The notes below the pieces were generated by a model. It ran no database searches and was not told the origin of the DNA. It saw nothing but the letters and a program-made list of their open reading frames with translations. This document shows, one piece after another, positions 1 to 5,969 of a stretch of 10,586 nucleotides of DNA. The position numbers and the translations under genes are program-made. The number at the start of each line of letters is the position of its first letter. The first letter of the stretch is position 1. This stretch comes from an uncultured Rhodocyclaceae bacterium (GTDB lineage Bacteria; Pseudomonadota; Gammaproteobacteria; Burkholderiales; Rhodocyclaceae), in contig URNG01000108.1 in assembly GCA_900549295.1 (NCBI GenBank), positions 1-10,586 on the forward strand. The letters are read 5' to 3'.

Positions 1-268
<268 letters not shown>

Positions 269-274
<6 letters not shown>

Positions 275-298
275 GGTGACACTCCTGTATCGGTGGCC
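269..298 (-). promoter_or_regulatory. Possible start-codon-sequestering stem of ahcY
   Basis: On the minus strand GGCCAC (298-293) is perfectly complementary to GTGGCC (274-269), which is the GTG start codon plus codon 2. The 18-nt loop (275-292) contains the Shine-Dalgarno AGGAG. A 6-bp GC-rich stem of this kind would hinder initiation, and it lies just downstream of the SAH riboswitch, so it is a candidate translational expression platform. The pairing is seen in the sequence; the regulatory role is inferred. Confidence 0.4.
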
Positions 299-304
299 GG
301 GTGG

Positions 305-344
305 GGCGCGCGTTTCGGTGAATTCGGCAGACTCACCGCGCGCC
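305..344 (-). promoter_or_regulatory. Hairpin in ahcY leader between riboswitch and start
   Basis: GGCGCGC (305-311) pairs with GCGCGCC (338-344), and further in GGTGA (317-321) pairs with TCACC (333-337), leaving an 11-nt loop. In the leader RNA (minus strand) this is a strong GC-rich hairpin with no U-run after it, so it is not an intrinsic terminator. The inner GGUGA strand could instead pair with the UCACC immediately before the GTG start (279-275), offering an alternative fold that touches the initiation region. A switching role is speculative. Confidence 0.4.
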
Positions 345-361
345 CTGCGCCCGGCAGGGTT

Positions 362-422
362 GGACAGTGAGCGCCGTTTATCGACCGAGCCTGAGGACAA
401 GTGCCCTTGCAGCGCCCCTCGG
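362..422 (-). promoter_or_regulatory. SAH riboswitch (aptamer) upstream of ahcY
   Basis: Read on the minus strand, the segment has the conserved blocks of the S-adenosylhomocysteine riboswitch in order: CCGAGGGGCGCTGCAAG (422-406), a small hairpin, CAGGCTCGG (393-385), and ACGGCGCTCACT (378-367). CCGAG (422-418) pairs with CTCGG (389-385) to close P1, and the GCGC segments in the first and last blocks can form the known pseudoknot. This class is known upstream of ahcY in beta- and gammaproteobacteria, binds SAH in preference to SAM, and raises ahcY expression when SAH builds up. Its position about 90 nt ahead of the ahcY start fits. I recognise the class from its consensus; no covariance search was run. 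Confidence 0.92.
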
Positions 423-432
423 TAGGGGGCGG

Positions 433-438
433 ATTATA
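433..438 (-). promoter_or_regulatory. ahcY: -10 box of ahcY promoter
   Basis: A perfect TATAAT on the minus strand lies 10 bases ahead of the riboswitch, so transcription would begin near 426 and the riboswitch would be at the extreme 5' end of the message. There is no convincing -35 hexamer at 16-19 bases upstream, so the promoter may need an activator or rely on the -10. It sits immediately after (and its -35 region overlaps) the end of the HD-GYP gene. Confidence 0.5.
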
Positions 439-446
439 AACCGGCT

Positions 447-1655
447 TTACAGCGTTTCGGCGACCCAGAAATGATTGACGTCGGTGATGCCCCATTTTTC
501 GGCATCTTCCCGGCCCGCGATTTTTTCCGCGCTTTTCGCCAGATCGACGACTTGCGGCGGAATATAGCTGCGCGATCGGGTCGAGAAAAATACCTTGATG
601 CGCGGTTTGAGCAGGGTTTGCTCGTTTTGCTCGATGACTACGCCTAGCTTGCCGGATTCGAGGCGAACCAGGGAGCCGATCGGGTAAATACCCAGGCTTT
701 TGACGAAGGCCTGGAAAATGGCCGGATCGAAATGGCCTTTCCAGCTCGCCATGCGTTGCAGCGATTCGGCGGGGTCCCAGCCGGCCTTGTAAGGGCGGTT
801 GGAGGTAATGGCGTCGTACACGTCGCAGACCGCGCCCATCTTGGCGAAGCGGCTCATCGTTTCGCCGTTCAAACGCTTTGGATAACCCGTGCCATCCACT
901 TTTTCGTGATGGTGCAGGCAGACATCCTTGACCGTAGCGCTCGCGCCGCTGCCTTCTTCGAGCAGGCGGTGCCCTTCTGCCGGGTGCCCCTTGATGATGT
1001 CGAATTCGGCATCGGTCAGCCGCCCCGGTTTGTTGAGGATTTCCGGCGGAATCATGGCCTTGCCCATGTCGTGCAGGAGCCCTGCCATGCCGGCTTCGCG
1101 TACCTCGGCTTCGGACAGGCCAAGCTGGCGGGCGAGTGCGATCATCAGGGCGCACACGGCGACCGAATGCATGTAAGTGTAGTCATCGGCGGTTTTCAGG
1201 CGGGCGAGACTGATCAATGCGCCGGGATTGCGCAGCACTGAATTGGAAATTTCTTCGACCAGCGGCGCGGCGGCTTCGGCTTCGATGGCCTTGCCCATGC
1301 GTACTTCCTGGAACATCGAAATGACCGCTTCCCTGCCTTTGCCAACGATGCGTCCGGCGCGTTTGACCTCATCGGCGAAGCTGGTTTTTGCCGGTAACGG
1401 TTCCGGAGGCTCCACCGGAAGCTCGGCTGCGGTTTCGTAGGCAACCGGCGCGGATTCGGGCGCTACTGCGACATCCAGGCCGAGGTCGATGTTGATCCAT
1501 ACCTCGCGCACCACGCTTTCGCGGATCAGGGCGAGATCTTTCGGATCTTTCAGGACGAAACGGTTGCGCCAGAACGGGTGATTGATCCACGCACCGCAGA
1601 AAGCATGGATATGCATGCCGATGCGTACTTCGGTAACGGGGATTTTTTTCAGCAT
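447..1655 (-). CDS. DUF3391 / HD-GYP domain c-di-GMP phosphodiesterase
   Basis: A 402-residue cytoplasmic protein predicted to hydrolyse cyclic di-GMP. Residues 1-65 (KKIPVTEVRIGMHIHAF...) resemble the DUF3391 domain often found in front of HD-GYP domains in proteobacteria. A variable, Pro/Glu-rich linker follows (about 66-95), then the HD-GYP domain (about 130-320). Metal and signature residues are intact: H163, H195-D196 with K199 (HDMGK), H224, the HHHE of 248-251, D254, G258-Y259-P260, and D278 in CDVYDAITSNRPYK. It should therefore be an active phosphodiesterase rather than a degenerate sensor. A C-terminal region (about 325-400) has no motif I recognise. There are no transmembrane segments. 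The ATG at 1655 is chosen because the family motif starts at once after it; I see no good Shine-Dalgarno before it. It lies downstream of metK on the same strand, separated by 115 bases containing two inverted repeats. Its job in c-di-GMP signalling (motility, biofilm) cannot be narrowed from context. Confidence 0.92.
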   Translation of the reverse strand: MLKKIPVTEVRIGMHIHAFCGAWINHPFWRNRFVLKDPKDLALIRESVVREVWINIDLGLDVAVAPESAPVAYETAAELPVEPPEPLPAKTSFADEVKRAGRIVGKGREAVISMFQEVRMGKAIEAEAAAPLVEEISNSVLRNPGALISLARLKTADDYTYMHSVAVCALMIALARQLGLSEAEVREAGMAGLLHDMGKAMIPPEILNKPGRLTDAEFDIIKGHPAEGHRLLEEGSGASATVKDVCLHHHEKVDGTGYPKRLNGETMSRFAKMGAVCDVYDAITSNRPYKAGWDPAESLQRMASWKGHFDPAIFQAFVKSLGIYPIGSLVRLESGKLGVVIEQNEQTLLKPRIKVFFSTRSRSYIPPQVVDLAKSAEKIAGREDAEKWGITDVNHFWVAETL

Positions 1656-1672
1656 ATGGCACCGGAATGGTA

Positions 1673-1706
1673 CTGAGGCAGCCAGGAGGCTGCCTCAGGG
1701 GTTTTT
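1673..1706 (+). terminator. Perfect 11-bp hairpin with T-run, opposite to flanking genes
   Basis: CTGAGGCAGCC (1673-1683) and GGCTGCCTCAG (1688-1698) form a perfect 11-bp stem with an AGGA loop, followed by GGG and five T (1702-1706) on the plus strand. As an intrinsic terminator it would stop plus-strand (antisense) transcription, although both neighbours run on the minus strand. In minus-strand RNA the same hairpin would sit 17 bases before the HD-GYP start codon, with no U-run. Whether it terminates, stabilises an RNA or affects HD-GYP translation is unknown. Confidence 0.45.
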
Positions 1707-1734
1707 AACAGACCATTATTCTATATGGACCTGC

Positions 1735-1765
1735 TGCGAGAATCTGACCTAGGTCTGATTTCGCA
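1735..1765. repeat. Imperfect 31-bp inverted repeat 3' of metK
   Basis: Centred on the perfect palindrome GACCTAGGTC (1746-1755), the symmetry extends outward through AATC/GATT to TGCGA/TCGCA, with one T:T mismatch and one extra base in the left arm. It begins six bases after the metK stop codon. It could be an operator, since it overlaps where a -35 would fall for a weak -10 (TAGAAT, 1723-1718 on the minus strand) ahead of the HD-GYP gene, or a 3' hairpin of the metK message. There is no T-run on either side. Confidence 0.5.
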
Positions 1766-1770
1766 ACCTT

Positions 1771-2934
1771 TTACAATCCAGCATCATTTTTTAACAAAGC
1801 TGCACGATCCGTGTTTTCCCAGGAAAACTCCGGTTCATCGCGGCCGAAATGGCCGTAGGCGGCGGTTTTCTGGTAGATCGGACGCAGCAGGTCGAGCATG
1901 TTGACGATGCCTTTCGGGCGCAGGTCGAAGTGCTTGCGGATCAGGGCGGTCAGGGTTTCGTTGCTGACCTTGCCGGTGCCGTAGGTTTCGACCATGATCG
2001 AGGTCGGCTCGGCGACGCCGATGGCGTAGGAAACCTGAACCTGGCAGCGCGAGGCCAGCCCGGCGGCGACGATGTTCTTGGCGACGTAGCGGGTGGCGTA
2101 GGCGGCGGAACGATCGACCTTGGAGGGATCCTTGCCGGAGAAAGCGCCACCGCCGTGCGGCGCGGAACCGCCGTAGGTATCGACGATGATCTTGCGCCCG
2201 GTCAGGCCGCAATCGCCCTGCGGGCCGCCGATGACGAAACGGCCGGTGGGGTTCACCAGGTACTTGATGTCGCCCTTGATGAGTTCCTTGGGCAGCACCG
2301 GCTTGATGATTTCCTCGATGGTCTGCTCGCGCAGCGCATCCAGGCAGATGTCCGGCGAATGCTGGGTGGACAGCACCACAGTGTCGATGGCGAACGGCTT
2401 GCCGTCGACGTAGCGGATGGTGACCTGCGATTTGGCGTCCGGGCGCGCCCAGGGGAGCCGCCCGTCCTTGCGCAGCATGGCCTGACGCTCGACCAGACGA
2501 TGCGAGAGCCAGATCGGCAGCGGCATCAAGGACGGCGTTTCGTCGCAGGCGTAGCCGAACATCAGACCCTGATCGCCGGCACCCTGGCCGAGATTGTCGT
2601 CGTAGGCGGCGTTCACGCCCTGGGCGATGTCCGGGCTTTGCTTGTCGTAAGCGACCAGCACGGCGCAGCCTTTGTAGTCGATGCCGTATTCGGTGTTGTC
2701 GTAGCCGATCTGCTTGATGGTGTCGCGCGCCACCTGGATGTAATCGACGTTGGCATTGGTGGTGATCTCACCGGCCAGCACCACCAGACCCGTGTTGCAC
2801 AGCGTTTCGGCGGCGACGCGCGAATGCTTGTCCTGGGACAGGATGGCGTCGAGGATGGCGTCGGAAATCTGGTCGGCGACCTTGTCCGGGTGGCCTTCCG
2901 AGACCGATTCCGAGGTGAAGAGGTAATCACTCAT
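1771..2934 (-). CDS. metK: Methionine adenosyltransferase (SAM synthetase)
   Basis: MetK makes S-adenosylmethionine from methionine and ATP, releasing phosphate and pyrophosphate; it acts as a cytoplasmic tetramer needing Mg and K. At 387 residues it is full length (about 384 in E. coli). The start SDYLFTSESVSEGHPDKVADQ carries the conserved GHPDK (14-18), the hexapeptide signature region GAGDQGLMFGYA is at 118-129, and the Gly-rich phosphate loop GGGAFSGKDPSKVDRS is at 261-276. The ATG at 2934 has GGAG (2945-2942) 7 bases upstream. Upstream lies a leader of about 130 nt with a hairpin over the Shine-Dalgarno and a divergent promoter shared with lpxL. With ahcY nearby on the same strand, the segment groups two SAM-cycle enzymes, but a c-di-GMP phosphodiesterase gene lies between them. 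Identification is certain. Confidence 0.98.
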   Translation of the reverse strand: MSDYLFTSESVSEGHPDKVADQISDAILDAILSQDKHSRVAAETLCNTGLVVLAGEITTNANVDYIQVARDTIKQIGYDNTEYGIDYKGCAVLVAYDKQSPDIAQGVNAAYDDNLGQGAGDQGLMFGYACDETPSLMPLPIWLSHRLVERQAMLRKDGRLPWARPDAKSQVTIRYVDGKPFAIDTVVLSTQHSPDICLDALREQTIEEIIKPVLPKELIKGDIKYLVNPTGRFVIGGPQGDCGLTGRKIIVDTYGGSAPHGGGAFSGKDPSKVDRSAAYATRYVAKNIVAAGLASRCQVQVSYAIGVAEPTSIMVETYGTGKVSNETLTALIRKHFDLRPKGIVNMLDLLRPIYQKTAAYGHFGRDEPEFSWENTDRAALLKNDAGL

Positions 2935-2940
2935 GACTTT

Positions 2941-2987
2941 GCTCCAGCGGCTCTTGGTTCCGGCGTAACCGGCTCCGAGCCACGAGC
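2941..2987 (-). promoter_or_regulatory. metK leader hairpin that covers the Shine-Dalgarno
   Basis: In the minus-strand RNA GCUC (2987-2984) pairs with GAGC (2944-2941), then after an internal loop GGCUC (2981-2977) pairs with GAGCC (2953-2949), capped by either CCGG/CCGG or GGUU/AACC. The Shine-Dalgarno GGAG (2945-2942) falls in the basal stem. A competing local hairpin pairs GGCU (2981-2978) with AGCC (2974-2971) and would free the 3' strand. Two exclusive folds that hide or expose the ribosome site are the usual layout of a translational riboswitch or thermosensor. The pairings are seen; the function is inferred. Confidence 0.45.
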
Positions 2988-2989
2988 AG

Positions 2990-3042
2990 GGGACGCTTTA
3001 GCGGTATTTGTGCGCCGTGGCATGAACCCCAGCTATCGCCCC
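2990..3042 (-). promoter_or_regulatory. Candidate structured domain in metK leader
   Basis: In the minus-strand RNA GGGGCG (3042-3037) can pair with CGUCCC (2995-2990, one G.U) to enclose 41 nt, directly upstream of the Shine-Dalgarno hairpin. The enclosed part includes a second GGGG (3030-3027) able to pair with the same C-run, and an A-rich AAAUACCGCUAAAG (3010-2997). That stretch distantly recalls, from memory, the 3' conserved block of SAM-II/SAM-V riboswitches. I could not build a convincing version of either known fold, so the class is left open. Confidence 0.3.
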
Positions 3043-3047
3043 GCAAG

Positions 3048-3076
3048 TTGTCTGATTAACTCGGCGATCCGATAAT
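3048..3076 (+). promoter_or_regulatory. Promoter of lpxL-type gene
   Basis: TTGTCT (3048-3053), a 17-base spacer and GATAAT (3071-3076) form a good sigma-70 promoter (5 of 6 matches at -10). The start would be near 3083, about 33 bases before the ATG at 3116. Its -10 overlaps that of the opposite metK promoter. Confidence 0.6.
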
Positions 3077-3102
3077 GATAGGTCTTTTTTCGTCCGATGC
3101 AA
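3075..3102 (-). promoter_or_regulatory. metK: Promoter of metK
   Basis: On the minus strand TTGCAT (3102-3097), a 16-base spacer and TATCAT (3080-3075) resemble a sigma-70 promoter. Transcription would start near 3068, giving a metK leader of about 134 nt. The -10 overlaps that of the plus-strand promoter at 3048-3076, so polymerase can hardly occupy both at once. Confidence 0.55.
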
Positions 3103-3115
3103 CCCTGAAAACGCT

Positions 3116-3955
3116 ATGGTTTTTCTTTTCCGCCTTCTGTCCTACCTGCCTCTGCGCGTCGTGCACGGTCTGGGCGCGCTGCTCGGGCGGCTGATCTATG
3201 CGCTGTCGCCGACTTACAGGCGGCATTTGCAGGAAAACATGGCGCAGGCCGGCATCGACCCCGCCCTGCGTGGCGCGGCAGCAGCAGAGGCTGGCAAGCA
3301 AATGCTGGAGTTGTCGCGCATCTGGCTGCGCACACTGGAAGAAGCCAACGCGCAGGTGGTGGAGGTGGTCGGGCGGGAACATCTGGATGCGGCGCGCGCG
3401 GAGGGCCGTGGCATTCTGTTCCTGACGCCGCATCTGGGCTGTTTCGAGATCACCGCGCAGTATCTGTCCTCCCTCGGCGACATCACCGTGCTGTACCGCC
3501 CGCCCAAATCGGCGGCGGCACAGGCATTGATCCTCACCGGGCGCAAGCGGGCGCAATTGCATCTGGCCCCGGCTGATTTGTCGGGAGTGCGAGCCTTGAT
3601 TAAGGCGCTGAAAAAAGGGCAGATGGTCGGCATGCTGCCCGATCAGGCGCCGAAAACCGGCGAAGGCGTGTGGCTCGATTTCTTTGGCCGTCCGGCCTAC
3701 ACCATGACGCTGGCCGCCCGCTTGACCGAAACCGGCGCAGTATCGCTCCTGACCTGGGGCGAGCGTCTGCCGCAGGGGCGCGGCTATCGCATCCACTTTC
3801 AGCCGCCGAGCCAGTCGTTTTCCGGCAACACGCAGGAACGCGCGCAGCAGATCAATCATGAGGTGGAGGCGCTGGTGCGCCAATGCCCGACGCAATACCT
3901 GTGGGGCTACAACCGCTACAAACGCCCGCGCGGGGCGGAAGCGCCGCCGGTTTGA
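3116..3955 (+). CDS. lpxL: Lipid A acyltransferase of the LpxL/HtrB family
   Basis: A 279-residue member of the lysophospholipid acyltransferase family that adds secondary acyl chains to lipid A precursors at the inner face of the cytoplasmic membrane. A hydrophobic N-terminus (residues 2-30, LFRLLSYLPLRVVHGLGALLGRL) serves as membrane anchor. The catalytic H-X4-E is H106/E111 in PHLGCFE, and other family blocks are YRPPK (127-131), GMLPDQ (172-177, with D176), FFGRPAYT (189-196) and the C-terminal YLWGYNRYKR (261-270). It is slightly shorter than E. coli LpxL (about 306). The ATG at 3116 follows a plausible promoter but has no clear Shine-Dalgarno. It is divergent from metK, an arrangement I know from many betaproteobacteria. 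Whether it is the LpxL or the LpxM-type enzyme, or another acyltransferase of the family, cannot be told from sequence alone. The following gene has its own promoter. Confidence 0.88.
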   Translation: MVFLFRLLSYLPLRVVHGLGALLGRLIYALSPTYRRHLQENMAQAGIDPALRGAAAAEAGKQMLELSRIWLRTLEEANAQVVEVVGREHLDAARAEGRGILFLTPHLGCFEITAQYLSSLGDITVLYRPPKSAAAQALILTGRKRAQLHLAPADLSGVRALIKALKKGQMVGMLPDQAPKTGEGVWLDFFGRPAYTMTLAARLTETGAVSLLTWGERLPQGRGYRIHFQPPSQSFSGNTQERAQQINHEVEALVRQCPTQYLWGYNRYKRPRGAEAPPV

Positions 3956-3982
3956 GCGGTTCCAAGAAATAACTTTAGAAAA

Positions 3983-4011
3983 TTGAGATAAATCCCTGTC
4001 TCTGCTATTCT
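3983..4011 (+). promoter_or_regulatory. Promoter of DUF484-xerC operon
   Basis: TTGAGA (3983-3988), a 17-base spacer and TATTCT (4006-4011) lie in an AT-rich patch right after the lpxL stop. The start would be near 4018, giving a leader of about 47 nt. This is a good sigma-70 match and separates DUF484-xerC from the acyltransferase gene. Confidence 0.6.
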
Positions 4012-4027
4012 TTTTCTGTTGATTTGC

Positions 4028-4046
4028 GGCGCTGAACGCGCCTTTT
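4028..4046 (+). terminator. Short hairpin plus T4 in DUF484 leader
   Basis: GGCGC (4028-4032) and GCGCC (4038-4042) form a 5-bp GC stem with a 5-nt loop, followed by four T. It lies between the predicted start site (about 4018) and the DUF484 ribosome site. It is either the weak terminator of lpxL or an attenuator-like element in the leader; the stem is short, so termination would be inefficient. Confidence 0.3.
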
Positions 4047-4064
4047 CCAGAGAGGAACGAGAGC

Positions 4065-4727
4065 ATGTTTCCGGACGATATCGCCGATTATCTGAAGAAC
4101 AACCCCAGCTTTTTCGAGCAATACGCCGACCTGATGGCGCAGATTTTCGTGCCGCACCCGCATGGCGGGCGCACGATTTCGCTGGTCGAGCGGCAGATGC
4201 TGACCCTGCGCGAGAAGAACCGCGCCAGCGAGAGCAAGCTCGCCGAACTGATCGCCTTCGGCGAGGAAAACGACCAGATTTCGGAAAAAGTGCATCGACT
4301 GGCGGTTGGTCTGATCGCCGCCGAAACCTTCCAGGCGGTGATCCATCTGCTCAATTTCCACCTGCGCGACGATTTTTCCGTGCCGCACGTGGCGCTGCGC
4401 CTGTGGCACAAGCCGGACGAAATTTCCGATCTGCCGGAATTCGCCGCTGTCAGCGAGGAATTGCAGGTTTTCGCGGAAACCCTGACCCGCCCCTATTGCG
4501 GCTCCACCGCCGGCTTCGGCACGGCTTCATGGTTCGGCGAAGCCGCGCCGCATATCCGCTCGCAGGCGCTGATCGCCTTGCGCAACGGCGGCGGCACCAT
4601 CGGCTTGGTGGCCTTGGGCAGCGAGGAAGCGCAGCGGTTTTACGCCGACATGGGCACGCTCTATCTGGAGCGCATCGGCGAAATGGTGTCGGCGGCGCTC
4701 GCGCGGGTGACGAAGAGCGCGCTGTGA
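4065..4727 (+). CDS. DUF484 family protein
   Basis: A 220-residue soluble protein of the DUF484 family, a GAF-like group of unknown function found in beta- and gammaproteobacteria beside xerC and dapF. The N-terminus (DDIADYLKNNPSFFEQYADL, 4-23) and the HPHGGRTISLVERQMLTLREKN block (31-52) are typical. The region 38-85 should form a long, coiled-coil-like helix, followed by the GAF-like part (about 85-215) with GSTAGFGTASWFG and an IALRNGGGTIGLVALGSEEAQRF block near the end. The ATG at 4065 has a GAGAGG ribosome site (4050-4055) 9 bases before it. Its stop overlaps the xerC start by four bases (GTGA), so the two are translationally coupled. A part in XerC function or expression is suggested by the conserved pairing but is not proven. 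Confidence 0.9.
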   Translation: MFPDDIADYLKNNPSFFEQYADLMAQIFVPHPHGGRTISLVERQMLTLREKNRASESKLAELIAFGEENDQISEKVHRLAVGLIAAETFQAVIHLLNFHLRDDFSVPHVALRLWHKPDEISDLPEFAAVSEELQVFAETLTRPYCGSTAGFGTASWFGEAAPHIRSQALIALRNGGGTIGLVALGSEEAQRFYADMGTLYLERIGEMVSAALARVTKSAL

Positions 4728-5632
4728 CCACCGGGGATGCGCTGGCGGCGTATCTTGCCTTTCTGGCGGGTCAGCGCCGGGTGGCCGCGCATACCCTCGG
4801 CAATTACCGGCGCGACCTGGGCAAATTGCAGCATCTGCTGGACGGGCGGCCCTTGCCGCAGGTGCAGGGGCACGACATTCGCCGCTTCGTCGCCAAGCTG
4901 CATGCGGAAGGTTTGTCCGGGCGTTCCCTGGCCCGCCATCTCTCCGCCTGGCGCGGGTTCTTCGCCTGGCTGGGCGAAGCCGGGCAAGTGAGCTGCAACC
5001 CCTGCCTCGGCGTGCGCCCGCCGAAATCGCCCCGGCGTCTGCCCAAGGCTTTGTCGGTGGATGAAAGCGCGGCGCTGCTGGCGGCGGCGGGGGAGACGGC
5101 GGCGACAGGCGAGGAAGATGCGCTGACGCTGCGCGACAGCGCGATGTTCGAGCTGTTCTACTCCTCCGGCCTGCGGCTGTCCGAACTGGGCGGGCTGGAT
5201 CTGGCGGCAGCGGACGGCATTCTGGCCGATGGCGAGGTGCGGGTGCTCGGCAAGCGCAACAAGCTGCGCCTGGTGCCGGTAGGCGGCCCGGCGCGCGCGG
5301 CGCTCGCGCTCTGGCTGAACTGCCGGCCCCGGCTGGCTGCGCCGGATGAGCCCGCCCTGTTCGTCAATCAGCGCGGCCTGCGTCTCGGCGTGCGCAGCAT
5401 CCAGCGCCGCCTGGAACAGCGTGCCCGGCAGCAGGGGCTGGCGCAGCACGTGCATCCGCATATGCTGCGCCATTCCTTCGCCTCGCATGTGCTGCAATCT
5501 TCCGGCGACCTGCGCGCGGTACAGGAAATGCTCGGCCATGCCAGCATCGCCTCGACCCAGATTTATACCCACCTCGATTTTCAGCACCTTGCCAGTGTGT
5601 ACGACCGCGCCCACCCACGGGCAAAACGTTGA
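4724..5632 (+). CDS. xerC: Tyrosine recombinase XerC
   Basis: A 302-residue site-specific recombinase that, with XerD, resolves chromosome dimers at dif near the division septum. The N-terminal SAM-like core-binding domain covers about 5-90 (LAAYLAFLAGQRRVAAHTLGNYRRDL). The catalytic domain covers about 105-295 with all active residues: R151 (SGLRLSEL), K177 (LGKRNKLR), H246 and R249 (HPHMLRHSFASH), H272 (LGHASI) and the nucleophile Y281 (TQIYTHLD). Length equals the family norm (about 300). The start is GTG at 4724: it overlaps the DUF484 stop as GTGA and gives the family N-terminus; the frame stays open further upstream, but that is only a shadow of DUF484. XerC is preferred over XerD or an integrase because of the DUF484 partner and the core-gene context. 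No terminator is seen after it. Confidence 0.95.
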   Translation: MTTGDALAAYLAFLAGQRRVAAHTLGNYRRDLGKLQHLLDGRPLPQVQGHDIRRFVAKLHAEGLSGRSLARHLSAWRGFFAWLGEAGQVSCNPCLGVRPPKSPRRLPKALSVDESAALLAAAGETAATGEEDALTLRDSAMFELFYSSGLRLSELGGLDLAAADGILADGEVRVLGKRNKLRLVPVGGPARAALALWLNCRPRLAAPDEPALFVNQRGLRLGVRSIQRRLEQRARQQGLAQHVHPHMLRHSFASHVLQSSGDLRAVQEMLGHASIASTQIYTHLDFQHLASVYDRAHPRAKR

Positions 5633-5659
5633 AATGACGGGAAAAACACCGACAAGCCG

Positions 5660-5688
5660 TTGACCCCGGCAGGGGCAGCCCGCATAAT
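5660..5688 (+). promoter_or_regulatory. Strong promoter of the 50-residue basic protein
   Basis: TTGACC (5660-5665), exactly 17 bases, then CATAAT (5683-5688): five of six matches in each hexamer, the best promoter in the window. Transcription would start near 5695, about 31 bases before the ATG at 5726. Confidence 0.72.
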
Positions 5689-5725
5689 CTGCGTTTTGCT
5701 TTTTTTCCGCATACCGGAGTTTTTC

Positions 5726-5878
5726 ATGGCTATCAACCGCACCCGCCGCAACATCCTGGAACGCCGCTGCGTTTCCAAATCCGTCAAGCGCCTGTTCAAG
5801 GGCGATGGCAAGACCAGCTTCAAGACCATGTACGCGGTCGAATGCCATCAGCGCAACCGCAAGACGCTGGGTAACTGA
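5726..5878 (+). CDS. Small, highly basic protein of unknown function (50 residues)
   Basis: I do not recognise this protein. It begins MAINRTRRNILERRC and has 8 Arg and 6 Lys against 3 acidic residues (net about +11), two Cys (C15, and C40 followed by H41), no signal peptide and no membrane segment. Such composition fits an RNA-, ribosome- or DNA-binding protein, but it is not L33, L34, L36 or Sra by eye. The start is ATG at 5726, chosen over an upstream in-frame start at 5660 that would put the promoter inside the gene. GGAG (5716-5719) sits 6 bases before it. With its near-consensus promoter and a strong terminator downstream it forms a complete single-gene unit between xerC and the STAS gene, which argues for a real, well-expressed gene. 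Codon choice is GC-rich like the neighbours. Confidence 0.75.
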   Translation: MAINRTRRNILERRCVSKSVKRLFKGDGKTSFKTMYAVECHQRNRKTLGN

Positions 5879-5969
5879 CGCCGGGGTAGCGGGGCCGGCC
5901 CGGGAACGGTCTGAATAGACTTCCTGAGGGACGCACAAAGCCCGTAAGGCTGCGCAAAAAAGGTTACAC

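Noticed and set aside
3014..3050. metK leader as a SAM-II riboswitch
   Set aside because: The A-rich AAAUACCGCUAAAG block is only loosely alike, and I could not form the P1 helix and pseudoknot that the class needs; kept as unclassified.
1849..3075. 408-codon plus-strand open frame opposite metK
   Set aside because: Antisense to an unmistakable metK in GC-rich DNA; low-complexity Gly/Val/Asp composition, no start signals and no domain.
4019..4723. N-terminal extension of the xerC frame
   Set aside because: Overlaps the whole of DUF484; the Arg/Ala-rich sequence is a frame shadow and XerC proteins begin where GTG 4724 lies.
5660..5725. Upstream in-frame start for the 50-residue protein giving 72 residues
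   Set aside because: It would place the near-consensus promoter and Shine-Dalgarno inside the coding region; the ATG at 5726 has the right spacing.
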